Source: Streptomyces sp. WZ.A104
Lineage (GTDB): Bacteria > Actinomycetota > Actinomycetes > Streptomycetales > Streptomycetaceae
DNA: 64,000 bases
NCBI RefSeq assembly: GCF_002382885.1
Contig: NZ_NWVL01000003.1
Location: 124,001-188,000 of the forward strand
Direction: 5' to 3'
How positions within the stretch are numbered: position 1 is the stretch's first letter; the number at the start of each line of letters is the position of its first letter. Shown here one piece after another: positions 28,924 to 39,248 of the stretch. The notes beneath the pieces are model-generated. The model ran no database searches. It was not told the origin of the DNA and saw nothing but the letters and a program-made list of their open reading frames with translations. The position numbers and the translations under genes were made by a program.

Positions 28924-31472
28924 CTGATACGGCCGAAGCTACGGACCCGGCCGCCCGCCTGGAGTGGTGGCGCACCGAACTGGCGGGCCTCGACCCCCTG
29001 GAGCTGCCCGCCGACCGCCCGCGCCCCTCGGTGCGCGAGCCCGGTACGGCCCGCCGCACGCACACCGTCCCGGCCGCCACGGCGGACGCCCTGCGCAAGG
29101 CCGCGGCCGGATACGGCGCGCCGCTGCCGGTGGTGCTGCTCGCGGCGTACCAGCTGCTGCTGGGGCGCTGGAGCCGCCGGCAGGACGTGGCCGTCGGCAC
29201 GCCCGTGGCGGAGGAACTCGCCGTCATACGCACCGATCTGGCGGCGGCGACCTTCGGGGACCTGGTGGACCGGGTCGGTGCGGCGCTGCGCGGGGCCCAG
29301 GACCGGAGCGTCCCGTTCCAGCAGCTCGTCACCGCCCTCGTACCGGAACCGGACAGCGGCCACCACCCGCTGGTACAGGCTCTGTTCACCGGACCGGAGG
29401 GCGGTGGAGCCCCCCTCGCCGGCACCTGCCCGCCCGACCTCCAGCTGACCCACGAGGACGACGGGACCGGGCTTCGGCTCCACCTCGACCACAGCACCGC
29501 GCTCTTCGACGCGGCGACCGCCGAGCGGTTCGCCGGGAACCTCCTCACCCTGCTCACCACCGTCGCCCGGCACCCCGGCAGCGCGCTGGGCGACCTCGAC
29601 CTGCTCGACGGGGCCGAGCGGCGCCTGCTGCTCACCGAGTGGAGCGCCGGCCCCGCCGCCCGCCCGGCCGACCGCCAGGTCGCCGAGCTGGTGGCCGAGC
29701 AGGCCGGGCGGACCCCCCAAGCGGTCGCCGTGGTCTTCGGCGACGAGGAGGTCACGTACGGCGGTCTCAACGCCCGCGCCAACCGGCTGGCCCACCACCT
29801 GAGGTCGCTCGGGGTCGCGCCGGACGTTCCCGTCGGCGTCTGCCTGGAGCGCGGCCCCGAGCTGATCGTCGCGCTGCTCGCGGTCCTGAAAGCGGGCGGG
29901 GCATACGTACCGCTCGACCCCGAACACCCCCTGGACCGAATCGACTTCGTCCTGCGCGACACCGCCGCACCCGTCGTCGTCACCCAGGAGACCCTGCGCG
30001 GACGGCTCGCCGCCGAGGGCCGCGCCCTCGTCACCGTCGACACCGACCGCGAGGCGATCGCCACCGCCGACGCGGCGGACCCCGCCTCCACCACCGGGCC
30101 GGACGACCTCGCCTACGTCCTCTACACCTCCGGGTCGACCGGCACCCCCAAGGGCGTCGCCATCACGCTCGGTTCACTGACCGGCCTGCTCCTGGGGATG
30201 CGGGAGGTCTTCCCGGCGCCCGCGAGCGACCGGGTCCTGTTCACCACCTCGGCCACCTTCGACATCGCGAACGTCGAGGTGTTCCTGCCGCTGGTCACCG
30301 GGGGCCGGATCATCGGCGCCGACCGCGAACAGGTCCACACCCCCGGCGCTCTCGCCGCCCTCGTCGACCGGCACGACGTCACCCTCGTCCAAGCCACCCC
30401 GTCGGCGTGGCGGCCGCTCCTGGACGCCCTCGGCGACCGGCCGGGACCGCGCGACCTGACCGTCTTCACCGCCGGGGAGGCGCTCCCCGCCGACCTGGCC
30501 GCGAAGATGCTGCGCGCGGGCCGCCGGGTCGTCAACGGATACGGCCCGACCGAGACCACGGTCTACGCGACGGTCGCCGAGATCCGCGACGCGGCGGGCC
30601 CCGTACCGATCGGCCGCCCCACCCCGGGCACCGAGGTGTACGTCGTGGACGAGGCCGACCGGCCGGTGCCCGTCGGCGTACCCGGTGAACTCCTCATCGG
30701 CGGCCGGGGCGTGGCACGCGGCTACCTGGGCCGCCCGGAGCTGACCGGGGAGCGGTTCACCGCGCACCCCTTCCCCGGGCACGCGGCCGACGGGGCGTCC
30801 GCCCGGGTGTACCGCACCGGGGACCTGGTGCGGTGGCTGCCCGACGGGAACCTGGAGTTCCTCGGGCGCCTGGACCACCAGGTGAAGGTGCGCGGCTTCC
30901 GCATCGAGCTGGGCGAGATCGAGTCCGCGCTCCTGGCCCACGCAGATGTGGACGCCTGCGTGGTGACCGTCCGCGAGGACGTTCCCGGCGGCGTCCCCGG
31001 CGAGAAGGCGCTCGTCGCGTACTGCGTACCGGCACAGGGCCGCACCCCGGGCGTGGGCGCCCTGCGCGACTGGTGCGGGCGCGGGCTGCCCGGCTACATG
31101 GTGCCTGGCGCGTTCGTCTTCCTCGACCGGCTGCCGCTGACCACCAGCGGCAAGACCGACCGCACCGCGCTGCCCGCCCCGGACGGCGAACGGACCGGCC
31201 TGGAAGCCGAGTTCGTGGCACCCCGTACCCCCGCGGAGCGCGCCGTCGCCCGCGTGTGGGCGGACGCGCTGTGGGCGGACGAGGTCGGCGCCCACGACGA
31301 CTTCTTCGAACTCGGCGGCGACTCGCTGACCGCGACCCGGACGGCGCTGCGGCTCCAGGAGGAATTCGGCCTGGAGATCCCGGTGCGGGTGCTGTTCACC
31401 TGCTCGACGGTCGAGACGCTGGCGAAGGCCCTGACCACGGCGCGCCGCGCAGGCGGATTCCCGGCGGCCTGA
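28920..31472 (+). CDS. NRPS: half condensation domain-A-PCP
   Basis: An 850-residue protein. It opens with the C-terminal lobe of a condensation domain (LEWWRTELAGLDPLELPADRP, DVAVGTPVAEE, residues 10-245). The N-terminal lobe with the HHxxxDG motif is missing, so it cannot condense. The A domain (about 255-745) is intact; its specificity residues read D-I-V-Q-F-A-G-V-Y-K, for which I have no match. The PCP (GGDS, Ser 802) is intact. This pattern fits a loading module or one aided by a C domain in trans. It is the last gene of the tightly overlapping operon; a 175-base gap follows. Confidence 0.9.
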   Translation: MTDTAEATDPAARLEWWRTELAGLDPLELPADRPRPSVREPGTARRTHTVPAATADALRKAAAGYGAPLPVVLLAAYQLLLGRWSRRQDVAVGTPVAEELAVIRTDLAAATFGDLVDRVGAALRGAQDRSVPFQQLVTALVPEPDSGHHPLVQALFTGPEGGGAPLAGTCPPDLQLTHEDDGTGLRLHLDHSTALFDAATAERFAGNLLTLLTTVARHPGSALGDLDLLDGAERRLLLTEWSAGPAARPADRQVAELVAEQAGRTPQAVAVVFGDEEVTYGGLNARANRLAHHLRSLGVAPDVPVGVCLERGPELIVALLAVLKAGGAYVPLDPEHPLDRIDFVLRDTAAPVVVTQETLRGRLAAEGRALVTVDTDREAIATADAADPASTTGPDDLAYVLYTSGSTGTPKGVAITLGSLTGLLLGMREVFPAPASDRVLFTTSATFDIANVEVFLPLVTGGRIIGADREQVHTPGALAALVDRHDVTLVQATPSAWRPLLDALGDRPGPRDLTVFTAGEALPADLAAKMLRAGRRVVNGYGPTETTVYATVAEIRDAAGPVPIGRPTPGTEVYVVDEADRPVPVGVPGELLIGGRGVARGYLGRPELTGERFTAHPFPGHAADGASARVYRTGDLVRWLPDGNLEFLGRLDHQVKVRGFRIELGEIESALLAHADVDACVVTVREDVPGGVPGEKALVAYCVPAQGRTPGVGALRDWCGRGLPGYMVPGAFVFLDRLPLTTSGKTDRTALPAPDGERTGLEAEFVAPRTPAERAVARVWADALWADEVGAHDDFFELGGDSLTATRTALRLQEEFGLEIPVRVLFTCSTVETLAKALTTARRAGGFPAA

Positions 31473-31647
31473 CCGGAGGGCAGCGCACGCCCCGCGGACT
31501 GTCACGACGACAGCCCGCAGACCCGCCACACCCTTCTCCCACCCGACTTACCACCACATTCCCCGACATCACCCGTACTCACCTACGCCCATGCGCCTCG
31601 GCGCAGGCCCCTGCCCCGCACGGGGCCCGGAACACAGAGGTTGCCCC

Positions 31648-32892
31648 ATGAGTGACAAGCCGGTGCTTCTCGTCGTCTACGACACGGGGAGCCTCGCACC
31701 GACCAGGCTGGCCGAAGCCGCCCGGGACAACGGCTGCTCGCTGGTCTTCGTGACGGCCGGAACCGACCACGCGCGGGAGATGATCCCCACGCTGGAGACG
31801 GTCGGTTCCGTCGTGGACGCGGCGGGCCGCACCGAGGCGGAGCTCGTGGCGGAACTGCGCGCGCTCGGCCCGGCGGGCATCATCACCTTCAGCGAGTTCC
31901 AGATCGCCCCGACCGTACGGCTCGCCGACGCACTCGGGCTGCGCTACCACCGGCCCGCCGACGTCGACGCGATCACCCACAAGGACCTCCAGCGGCAGCG
32001 CTTCGCCGAGGCGGGCGTCGACAGCGTCCGCTTCCGTACGATCACCGGCACCGAACAGGCCGACGAGGCAATCGCGTACGTCGGACTGCCCGCCATCATC
32101 AAGCCGGTGATCGGCGCCTCCAGCCGCAACACCCAGGCCGTGGCGACGGCCGAGGAGTGCCACGCGGCCCTGGCCCAGATGTTCTCCGGCGACGACGGCC
32201 CCGCCGAGACCGCGGTGATGCTGGAGGAGCTGCTCGTCGGCCGGGAGACCCCGGCCCCCTGGGGCGACTACATCGCGGTGGACTGCGTCGCCGACGGCGA
32301 CGACGTCCGGCCGGTCTTCGTGACCAGCAAGTTCGCACTGGCCGAGCCCTTCCGCGAGCGCGGCGGCTACGGCGGCTTCTCCGTCGTGCCGCAGGACGAG
32401 GAACTGGCCGTACGGGACCTGGCGTGCCGCGCGGTACGCGCCCTGAACATCCACGGCGTCGCCGACGTCGAGATCAAGCTGACCGCCGAAGGCCCCCGGG
32501 TCATCGAGGTCAACGGCCGCCTCGGCGCCTGGGTCGACGACCTCGCGATCCGCTCGGGCACCTCCGACCCCGCCCGGGTGGCGGTCGCCGCCGCGCTCGG
32601 CCTGCCGTACGAGACACCCGAGGTCAAACAGGACGGCCCGATCGCCTTCCACTACCTGATCGTGCCGCCGGTCGGGGCCCGCAAGGTGGCCTCGATCCGC
32701 AACGTCTCCGCCCTGCGCCGACTGCCCGACGTGGACCGCGTCACCGTGCTGGCCGAACCGGGCGCCGCCGCCGACTGGCGCATCGGCGCACGCGGCAACA
32801 CGGCGGCCGTCATCGGCTCCGCCGCGAACCACCGGCAACTGGCCGCGACCGTCGCCGCCATCGAGAACGTGGACTGGATCACCTATGAGTGA
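31648..32892 (+). CDS. ATP-grasp ligase
   Basis: A 414-residue ATP-grasp enzyme, the superfamily that joins a carboxylate, through an acyl phosphate, to an amine or thiol. Landmarks are AIIKPVIGASSRNTQAV (nucleotide Lys and flexible loop), VMLEELLVGRE, VADVEIKLTAEGPRVIEVNGRLG (the metal-binding Glu and Asn). An N-terminal pre-ATP-grasp Rossmann-like part (LLVVYDTG...) comes first. It may form a peptide or amide bond in building or tailoring the cluster product. The next gene starts inside its 3' end (8-base overlap), tying it to the HAD phosphatase. Confidence 0.88.
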   Translation: MSDKPVLLVVYDTGSLAPTRLAEAARDNGCSLVFVTAGTDHAREMIPTLETVGSVVDAAGRTEAELVAELRALGPAGIITFSEFQIAPTVRLADALGLRYHRPADVDAITHKDLQRQRFAEAGVDSVRFRTITGTEQADEAIAYVGLPAIIKPVIGASSRNTQAVATAEECHAALAQMFSGDDGPAETAVMLEELLVGRETPAPWGDYIAVDCVADGDDVRPVFVTSKFALAEPFRERGGYGGFSVVPQDEELAVRDLACRAVRALNIHGVADVEIKLTAEGPRVIEVNGRLGAWVDDLAIRSGTSDPARVAVAAALGLPYETPEVKQDGPIAFHYLIVPPVGARKVASIRNVSALRRLPDVDRVTVLAEPGAAADWRIGARGNTAAVIGSAANHRQLAATVAAIENVDWITYE

Positions 32893-33586
32893 GTTCGTCA
32901 TCTTCGACCTGGACGGCGTCCTGGTCGACACCCAGGACGCCGAGAACGGCGGGCTCGCGTACATCGGCGAGCTGATGGGTCTTCCCCTCGGCAAGGACCA
33001 GCGGGACGAGCTGTTCTCCGGAAAGAAGATGCAGGAGTGCCTCGACCTCATGGAGGAGATCACCGGCACCCCGCCGCCCGCCGGAGCCATGGCGCTCGCC
33101 CGCGCCAAGTGCGACGAGCTGATCGGCTCCTGGCTGGAGCCCATCGAGGGGGTCGCCCACGCCCTGGAGCAGCTGAGCGCGACCCCCAGCACCGGCATGT
33201 GCGTCGCCTCCAACAGTCCGCCGGACATCATGGCGGACCGCCTCGGCAAGGCGGGCATCCTGCACCACTTCGAGGGCCGGCTCTTCTCCGCGTACGACAT
33301 CAACGCCTGGAAGCCCGACCCGAAGCTGTTCCTGTGGGCGGCCGCCGAGTGCGCCGCCGACGTGGACGACTGCATCGTCGTCGAGGACAGCCCGGTCGGT
33401 GTGGACGCCGCACTCGGCGCCGGGATGCGGGTCCTCCAGTACACCGCCGACCCCGCCGTCGGCCCGCACCGCGACGGCGTCCGCACCTTCCCCTCCCTGC
33501 GCGAACTGCCCGGCCTGGTCCGCGAAGCGCACCGGCTCGCGCCCCCCACCTCGCTCGCCACCGCACCCCTCGGAGGTACGTCATGA
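32885..33586 (+). CDS. HAD-superfamily phosphatase
   Basis: A 233-residue haloacid-dehalogenase-type hydrolase of the beta-phosphoglucomutase/phosphatase subgroup. Motif I is FDLDGVLVDTQ with the nucleophilic Asp, motif II is VASNSPP, motif III is WKPDPKLF and motif IV is IVVEDSPVG. An alpha-helical cap lies between motifs I and II. It probably removes phosphate from a small intermediate. It overlaps both neighbours (ATGAGTGA with the ATP-grasp gene; ATGA with the dehydrogenase), so the three are a translationally coupled unit that I assign to the cluster. Confidence 0.88.
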   Translation: MSEFVIFDLDGVLVDTQDAENGGLAYIGELMGLPLGKDQRDELFSGKKMQECLDLMEEITGTPPPAGAMALARAKCDELIGSWLEPIEGVAHALEQLSATPSTGMCVASNSPPDIMADRLGKAGILHHFEGRLFSAYDINAWKPDPKLFLWAAAECAADVDDCIVVEDSPVGVDAALGAGMRVLQYTADPAVGPHRDGVRTFPSLRELPGLVREAHRLAPPTSLATAPLGGTS

Positions 33587-34716
33587 ACCAGCCCCGCAAG
33601 ATCATGGTCCTGGGCGCCGGAGACCTCGGCCGCCGCGTCTTCCACGAACTCGCCCACAGCACCGGCGAGCGGCACGTCCAACTGGTCGGCCGGGATGAGG
33701 AAGTGGCGCTGCGAGCCACGAACCTGACCCGCTTCTGCGCCGTACAGCGCGGCTACGCGCCCACCGTCAGCCACGCCCTGACGGACCTGACCGACGTGGC
33801 GCGCACCGCCGAACGCATCGCGGCCTTCGCACCGGACGTCATCTTCCTCGCCGCCAGCTACCAGTCGTGGTGGGTCATCTCCACCCTGGAGGCCTCCGCC
33901 TTCCAGCGCGTGTACGCCGCCAACTACGGCCCCTGGCTGCCGATGCACCTGGTCCCGGTGATGAAGGCCATGGAAGCCGTCAAGCTCTCCGGGACCGAGG
34001 CCGTCGTCGTCAACGCGGCCTACCCCGACGCCGTGCACCCGGCGCTCACCGCGATCGGCCTCTCGCCCCACATCGGCATCGGCAACGTCGCCAACAACGT
34101 GCCCGGCATCACCGCGGCCGCCGCCGACGAGCTCGGCCGCTCCACCGCCGACGTCGAGGTGCGGCTCGTCGCCCACCACTACGTCTCGCACCGCCTGTCG
34201 CGCCACGGCAACAGCGGCCCGGCCGCGATGGGCCTCGGCATCCGCCTCGACGGCCGCGACGTGACGGCCGAGCTCGACACCGCCGCCCTCCTCCGCAGGC
34301 TCCCCGCCCAGTACCGCCGAACCGGCGGTCTGGCCGGCCAGACCATGACGGCGGCCTCGGCGCTGAGCGTCCTGGAGCCGCTGGCCGACGGGCGGGACGC
34401 GGTCGTCCACGCGCCCGGCACGGACGGCGCGCTGGGCGGCTTCCCCGTGGCGATCGAGTCCGGAAAGTTCCGGCCACTGCTGCCGGACGGCATGACCGAC
34501 GAGGAGGCCCACGCGATCAACCTGTCGGGCCAGGCGCAGGACGGCATCCGCGAGATACGCGCGGACGGCACCGTCGTCTTCGAGCCCGCGTCGATGGCCG
34601 TCATGACCGAAGAACTGGGCTACGACTGCGCCGAGATGAAGCTGTCGGAGGCGGAGGGCCGGGCGCGGGAGATCAGCGAGCGGTTCGCGGCGTACCGGGC
34701 CAGGACGACGGGCTGA
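33583..34716 (+). CDS. NAD(P)-binding Rossmann dehydrogenase, saccharopine-dehydrogenase-like
   Basis: A 377-residue protein with an N-terminal dinucleotide fold (IMVLGAGDLGRRVF), VQLVGRDEE at the end of beta-2, and APDVIFLAASYQSWW. The rest is an unfamiliar catalytic domain with HHYVSHRLSRHG and a C-terminal helical part. The general plan is that of saccharopine-dehydrogenase-like or malate/opine-type oxidoreductases, but I do not recognise a characterised subfamily. The gene order with a ligase and a phosphatase suggests a small route making or altering a building block. Start ATG 33583 has GGAGG six bases upstream. Confidence 0.75.
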   Translation: MNQPRKIMVLGAGDLGRRVFHELAHSTGERHVQLVGRDEEVALRATNLTRFCAVQRGYAPTVSHALTDLTDVARTAERIAAFAPDVIFLAASYQSWWVISTLEASAFQRVYAANYGPWLPMHLVPVMKAMEAVKLSGTEAVVVNAAYPDAVHPALTAIGLSPHIGIGNVANNVPGITAAAADELGRSTADVEVRLVAHHYVSHRLSRHGNSGPAAMGLGIRLDGRDVTAELDTAALLRRLPAQYRRTGGLAGQTMTAASALSVLEPLADGRDAVVHAPGTDGALGGFPVAIESGKFRPLLPDGMTDEEAHAINLSGQAQDGIREIRADGTVVFEPASMAVMTEELGYDCAEMKLSEAEGRAREISERFAAYRARTTG

Positions 34717-34776
34717 CGGTACGGACACCGCGCACCCACCCCACTGTCACCACCACAGGGAAGGCACAGGCACACA

Positions 34777-35763
34777 GTGAAACTGCTGCTGCTCGGCGGT
34801 ACGGGCTTCGGGGGCCGCGCGGTCGCCGAGGCCGCACGCGACCGGGGCTGGGACGTCACCGTCCTCCACCGGGGCAAGCACCCGGCCCCACCCGGCGTAC
34901 GGGTCCTGACCGGCGACCGCACACAACCCGACGGCCTCACCGCCCTCACCACCGGCGAGTGGGACGCGGTCGTCGACACCTGGTCGTCCGCCCCCACGGT
35001 CGTACGGGACGCGGCCCGGCTGCTCGCCGACCGGGCGGCCCGCTACGCGTTCGTCTCCAGCCGCTCGGTGTACGCCTGGCCCGCCCCGGCGGGCCTGGAC
35101 GAGTTCGGCCCCCTGGCCGAGGGGGACCCCGACGCCGGGGCGACGGACTTCCCGGCCGACAAACGCGGCGCGGAGCTGGCCGTGCTCCGGGAGTTCGGCG
35201 AGGAGCGAACCCTGATCGTCAGGCCCGGCCTGATCCTCGGCCCGCACGAGACCCCCGGACGCCTGACCTGGTGGCTGGATCGGGTGGCCCGGGGCGGCCC
35301 GGTCCTAGCCCCCGGCCCGAGGGACACCCCGCTCCAGTACGTCGACGCCCGCGACCTCGCGACCTGGCTGCTCGACGCCCTGACCGCCGGACTGCACGGC
35401 CCCTACAACCTGGTGGGCCCCCGCGACCACGGCACGATGGGCGACCTGCTGGACGCCTGCGTACGGGCCACGGGATCCACCGCCGAACTGCGCTGGGCCA
35501 CCCCGGAGGCCATCGAGGCAGCAGGTGTCGGAGGCTGGCGCGACCTCCCCATCTGGGCCCCACCGGGCAGCGACCTCCACGCGGCGATACACGCGGGAGA
35601 CGTGACCAGGGCACTGGCCACGGGCCTGCGCTGCCGCCCCCTCCAGGACACCGTCCACGACACCTGGACCTGGCGCCGCGCCCTGCCCGAGGACACGGCA
35701 CCACCCCTCGCGGACGGCCTGTCCCCGGAGCGGGAGGAGGAGGTGCTGGCGGGGCTCGGGTGA
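34777..35763 (+). CDS. NAD-dependent epimerase/reductase (extended SDR-like)
   Basis: A 328-residue protein starting with the fingerprint [14 protein letters not shown], then VLHRGKHP, and [21 protein letters not shown] carries the Ser/Tyr region. Later [10 protein letters not shown] and [11 protein letters not shown] are typical of the NAD-dependent epimerase family that acts as isoflavone-reductase-like enzymes in Streptomyces. It starts on GTG 34777 after AGGGAAGG. It is convergent with msrA 16 bases away and belongs, I think, to the core chromosome rather than the cluster, although it is separated from the dehydrogenase gene by only 60 bases. Confidence 0.8.
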   Translation: MKLLLLGGTGFGGRAVAEAARDRGWDVTVLHRGKHPAPPGVRVLTGDRTQPDGLTALTTGEWDAVVDTWSSAPTVVRDAARLLADRAARYAFVSSRSVYAWPAPAGLDEFGPLAEGDPDAGATDFPADKRGAELAVLREFGEERTLIVRPGLILGPHETPGRLTWWLDRVARGGPVLAPGPRDTPLQYVDARDLATWLLDALTAGLHGPYNLVGPRDHGTMGDLLDACVRATGSTAELRWATPEAIEAAGVGGWRDLPIWAPPGSDLHAAIHAGDVTRALATGLRCRPLQDTVHDTWTWRRALPEDTAPPLADGLSPEREEEVLAGLG

Positions 35764-35779
35764 GGGGAGGCGCGGACGG

Positions 35780-36445
35780 TCAGGTGCCGGTCGGGGCGAC
35801 GCCGACCGGGCAGGACACCCCCGTACCGCCGATGCCGCAGTAGCCGCCCGGGTTCTTGTCCAGATACTGCTGGTGATACGCCTCCGCAGGCCAGAACGGG
35901 CGGCCCTCGGCAGGCAGGATCTCCGTGGTGATCTCCTTGTGCCCCGAGGCCGTCAGGACCTTCTGGTACGCCTCACGGGAAGCCTCGGCGGCCGCCGCCT
36001 GCGCGGGGGAGTGGGTGTAGAGCGCCGAGCGGTACTGGGTGCCCACGTCGTTGCCCTGGCGGAAGCCCTGCGTCGGGTTGTGCGACTCCCAGAACAGCTT
36101 CAGCAGCTCCTCGTACGTGACGACCGCCGGGTCGAAGACCACGCGGACCGCCTCCGTGTGCCCGGTCAGCCCCGAGCAGGCCTCCTCGTACGTGGGGTTC
36201 TCCGTGTAGCCGCCCTGATAGCCGACGAGCGTCGTCCAGACGCCCTCCGTCTGCCAGAACTTCCGCTCCGCACCCCAGAAACAGCCCAGCGCGAAGTCCG
36301 CCACCTCCAGGCCCTCCGGATACGGCCCCACCAAGGGGTTGCCGAGGACCGTGTGACGGGAGGGGACGGTGAATTCGGGCACGGGGCGGCCACGCAGGGC
36401 CTGCTCGGGGGTGGGGAGCTCGGGGGTACGGCGGTTCAGGAACAT
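35780..36445 (-). CDS. msrA: Peptide methionine (S)-S-oxide reductase
   Basis: A 221-residue MsrA, which reduces methionine-S-sulfoxide in proteins with thioredoxin. The catalytic [11 protein letters not shown] motif is near residue 52, and [26 protein letters not shown] follows in the expected order. The C-terminal [13 protein letters not shown] supplies the resolving cysteines. The start ATG 36445 has GGAGGAG seven bases upstream. The N-terminal 45 residues before the catalytic domain are usual for actinobacterial MsrA. Confidence 0.97.
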   Translation of the reverse strand: MFLNRRTPELPTPEQALRGRPVPEFTVPSRHTVLGNPLVGPYPEGLEVADFALGCFWGAERKFWQTEGVWTTLVGYQGGYTENPTYEEACSGLTGHTEAVRVVFDPAVVTYEELLKLFWESHNPTQGFRQGNDVGTQYRSALYTHSPAQAAAAEASREAYQKVLTASGHKEITTEILPAEGRPFWPAEAYHQQYLDKNPGGYCGIGGTGVSCPVGVAPTGT

Positions 36446-36594
36446 GCGGATGGCTCCTCCGGGGTCGGGTTCGCTCCGTACAACGCGGGAACGGCCGCCG
36501 GGATTCCGGGGCGTACGGACGCCGCCTCCGCCGCCAGGGTCCGCGCGAAGGCCCGGGTCCGTGCCGTCTCCCGGCCGCGGTGCCGCGCCGGCCC

Positions 36595-37698
36595 TCAGTG
36601 CGGCAGCGTCGCCGGGCTGCCGCCGTTCGCCTCGTAGCCCGCGACCGCCAGCGCCCGGTAGACCGTGTACTGCGCGGCCGGGTCCGGGCCCGCCGTCCAC
36701 GGCAGGGCGCCCACATGGCCGTCGATGCGGACCAGCTGGTGCATCGCCTCCGACCAGCGCTCCATGTGGACCAGGAACAGCACCAGCAGGTGGCGGACGT
36801 GGGCGAGCATCGGGTCGTCCGGGCGGGCCGCGTGGACCGCGAACATCGCGCCCTCCACCGCCTTGGTCACCACCTGGCTGCGGTAGAAGCCCTGTACGAG
36901 GTTGACCTCCGGCAGGTGCTCGTACACCGCGAACAACGGCAGCGCGGCCAGCAGCGAGCCCTGCGGGGCACGGGCGGCGGCGGCCGTGGCGAAGGCGTCG
37001 GCGTCCTCGCGGGAGCCGTGCCACTTCTCGCAGTGGAAGTGCAGGGCCGCGAGGTGCGCGCCGAAGTGCGCCGGGGCCCGGTCGATGATCTTCGCCCAGA
37101 GCTGGTCGAACTGCTCGGGGGCGTAGCCCAGGCCCCGGGCCACCGCCAGTTCCACGATGTAGGGGACGGGGTCGCCGGGGGCGAGGAGGGCCGCCTCGCC
37201 GCAGACCGTACGGGCCTCCTCCAGGATGATCCGGAAGTCGTCGCTCCCGGCCGACGAGGAGCGCCACGCCTGCTGTACCAGGAACTCCGCGTGCACCGCC
37301 GCGCCGCCCGCGTCCTTCGGGGACTCCGCACGCCAGGCGCGCAGCCACGCCCCGCCCTTCCCCGGCTGCTGCGCCAGCTCCAGCGAGGCCGCACCCGCGA
37401 AGGCCTGGACGCGCTGCCAGCGGACCTCGCCCTCCTTCGGCGTACCGGCGAGCAGCTGGGAGGCGGCCCGCCAGTCCTGGGTGGCCTGGACGACGTCGAG
37501 GACGTCCAGGAGGTCCTGATCGGGGCCGGGCATCCGGACGTCCAGCTCCTCCTGGCGGGCGAAGCCGTACGTGTCGGGGTCGGCGGCGTCCGGCGAACCC
37601 GGGGCGACCTGGCGGATACCGCCCCGGCGGCGCATGACCCAGGGGCCGATCACGGCGGCCAGCATGCACATCGCGAGCAGGAACAACAGAATCTCCAT
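36595..37698 (-). CDS. Membrane-anchored tetratricopeptide-like protein of unknown function
   Basis: About 367 residues from ATG 37698, or 370 from ATG 37707; the ribosome site GGGG favours neither strongly. [25 protein letters not shown] is one N-terminal membrane anchor with the bulk in the cytoplasm. The rest is alpha-helical with repeated Trp, Ala and Leu patterns reminiscent of TPR helices ([37 protein letters not shown]). It has no recognisable catalytic motif. It lies divergent from the gamma-lyase gene with 67 bases between, in a conserved core neighbourhood. Confidence 0.8.
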   Translation of the reverse strand: MEILLFLLAMCMLAAVIGPWVMRRRGGIRQVAPGSPDAADPDTYGFARQEELDVRMPGPDQDLLDVLDVVQATQDWRAASQLLAGTPKEGEVRWQRVQAFAGAASLELAQQPGKGGAWLRAWRAESPKDAGGAAVHAEFLVQQAWRSSSAGSDDFRIILEEARTVCGEAALLAPGDPVPYIVELAVARGLGYAPEQFDQLWAKIIDRAPAHFGAHLAALHFHCEKWHGSREDADAFATAAAARAPQGSLLAALPLFAVYEHLPEVNLVQGFYRSQVVTKAVEGAMFAVHAARPDDPMLAHVRHLLVLFLVHMERWSEAMHQLVRIDGHVGALPWTAGPDPAAQYTVYRALAVAGYEANGGSPATLPH

Positions 37699-37765
37699 GG
37701 CTCCCATTGTCCCCGGAGCGGCGAGTGGGCGGTGAGGGCCCTCGTGACGAACTACGCTCGGGGCC

Positions 37766-38911
37766 ATGAGCGACCAGCACAGCTTCGAGACCCTCGCCAT
37801 CCACGCGGGGAACACCGCCGACCCCCTCACCGGCGCCGTGGTTCCGCCCATCTACCAGGTGTCCACGTACAAGCAGGACGGCGTGGGCGGACTGCGCGGC
37901 GGCTACGAGTACAGCCGCAGCGCCAACCCGACCCGCACCGCCCTGGAGGAGAACCTGGCGGCCCTGGAAGGCGGCCGCCGCGGTCTCGCCTTCGCCTCCG
38001 GTCTCGCCGCCGAGGACTGCCTCCTGCGTACGCTGCTGACCCCCGGCGACCACGTGGTCATCCCCAACGACGCCTACGGCGGCACGTTCCGGCTGTTCGC
38101 GAAGGTCGCCGCGCGGTGGGGTGTGGAGTTCTCGGTGGCCGACACCTCGGACGTGGCGGCCGTCCGGGCCGCGCTCACCCCGCGCACCAAGGCCGTCTGG
38201 GTCGAGACCCCCTCCAACCCGCTACTCGGCATCACCGACATCGCCGCCGTCGCCCAGGTCGCCCGGGAGGCCGGGGCCCGCCTCGTCGTCGACAACACCT
38301 TCGCCTCCCCCTACCTCCAGCAGCCGCTGTCCCTCGGCGCGGATGTCGTCGTGCACTCCACCACCAAGTACATGGGCGGCCACTCCGACGTCGTCGGCGG
38401 CGCGCTCGTCGTCAGCGACCCGGAGCTGGCCGAGGAGCTGGCGTTCCACCAGAACGCCATGGGCGCGGTCGCCGGTCCCTTCGACGCCTGGCTCGTACTG
38501 CGCGGCATCAAGACGCTCGCCGTCCGCATGGACCGGCACACCGAGAACGCCACCAAGGTCGCCGACCTGCTGACCCGCCACCCCAAGGTCACCCAGGTCC
38601 TCTACCCGGGCCTGCCCGAGCACCCCGGCCACGAGGTCGCCGCCAAGCAGATGAAGGCGTTCGGCGGAATGGTCTCCTTCCGCGTCGCGGGCGGCGAGGA
38701 GGCGGCGGTCGAGGTCTGCAACCGGGCCAAGCTGTTCACGCTCGGTGAGTCCCTCGGTGGTGTGGAGTCGCTGGTCGAGCACCCGGGCCGGATGACGCAC
38801 GCCTCCGTCGCGGGCTCCCTGCTGGAGGTCCCGGCCGACCTGGTCCGGCTCTCCGTCGGCATCGAGAACGGCGACGACCTGCTCGCCGACCTCACGCAGG
38901 CGCTGGGCTGA
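37766..38911 (+). CDS. Cystathionine gamma-lyase/synthase, PLP-dependent
   Basis: A 381-residue Cys/Met metabolism PLP enzyme. [22 protein letters not shown] and [11 protein letters not shown] are N-terminal substrate elements, [13 protein letters not shown] and [15 protein letters not shown] surround the cofactor, and the Schiff-base Lys is in [30 protein letters not shown] near the C-terminus binds the substrate carboxylate. Sequence alone does not separate gamma-lyase (cysteine from cystathionine) from gamma-synthase. In actinobacteria this neighbourhood gene serves reverse transsulfuration. Confidence 0.95.
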   Translation: MSDQHSFETLAIHAGNTADPLTGAVVPPIYQVSTYKQDGVGGLRGGYEYSRSANPTRTALEENLAALEGGRRGLAFASGLAAEDCLLRTLLTPGDHVVIPNDAYGGTFRLFAKVAARWGVEFSVADTSDVAAVRAALTPRTKAVWVETPSNPLLGITDIAAVAQVAREAGARLVVDNTFASPYLQQPLSLGADVVVHSTTKYMGGHSDVVGGALVVSDPELAEELAFHQNAMGAVAGPFDAWLVLRGIKTLAVRMDRHTENATKVADLLTRHPKVTQVLYPGLPEHPGHEVAAKQMKAFGGMVSFRVAGGEEAAVEVCNRAKLFTLGESLGGVESLVEHPGRMTHASVAGSLLEVPADLVRLSVGIENGDDLLADLTQALG

Positions 38912-38933
38912 TCACGCGGCACTGCGACGCACC

Positions 38934-38963
38934 CGGGCGCCCGCCCGAACCGGCGGGCGCCCG
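38934..38963. terminator. GC-rich hairpin terminator
   Basis: Twelve perfect pairs (38934-38945 with 38952-38963; CGGGCGCCCGCC arm) around the loop CGAACC, between the convergent gamma-lyase and DUF1059 genes. Confidence 0.75.
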
Positions 38964-38968
38964 CACGC

Positions 38969-39160
38969 TCAGACGCTGACCTTCTCGTCCTCCAGCATTT
39001 CCCGGATCTGACCGCGCAGTTCAGGGCTGTCCTCATGTCCGTGGACGGACACGGCGTGTTCGCTCGCGGCCCGTACCACCTCGTCCTCCTCGCCGGAAAT
39101 GGTGAGTGAGCAGTTCATCTCGCTCGGGTACTTACGGCAGTCGGCGATCTTTCTGGTCAT
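38969..39160 (-). CDS. DUF1059 small protein
   Basis: A 63-residue protein from ATG 39160. It starts MTRKIADCRKYPSEMNCSLTI with two Cys, followed by GEEDEVVRAASEHAVSVHGH and a charged helical tail. This is the DUF1059 pattern (small, acidic, Cys in the first 20 residues, conserved His pair), whose function is not established. The longer open frame starting at 39238 has no better ribosome site and adds unlike sequence. Confidence 0.85.
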   Translation of the reverse strand: MTRKIADCRKYPSEMNCSLTISGEEDEVVRAASEHAVSVHGHEDSPELRGQIREMLEDEKVSV

Positions 39161-39248
39161 CACGGCCTCCCAGGCTCGTACGACGACCGACTCCTCCAGG
39201 GTAGGCCGGTCGCGGTCGGTACCCCAACGGCTCGGCACCCCGACGGCT

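Noticed and set aside
33583-34716. Naming the Rossmann protein an opine dehydrogenase linked to metallophore synthesis
   Set aside because: Only the dinucleotide fold is shared. It is 17 kb from the Zur-box operon and coupled to the NRPS-PKS side.
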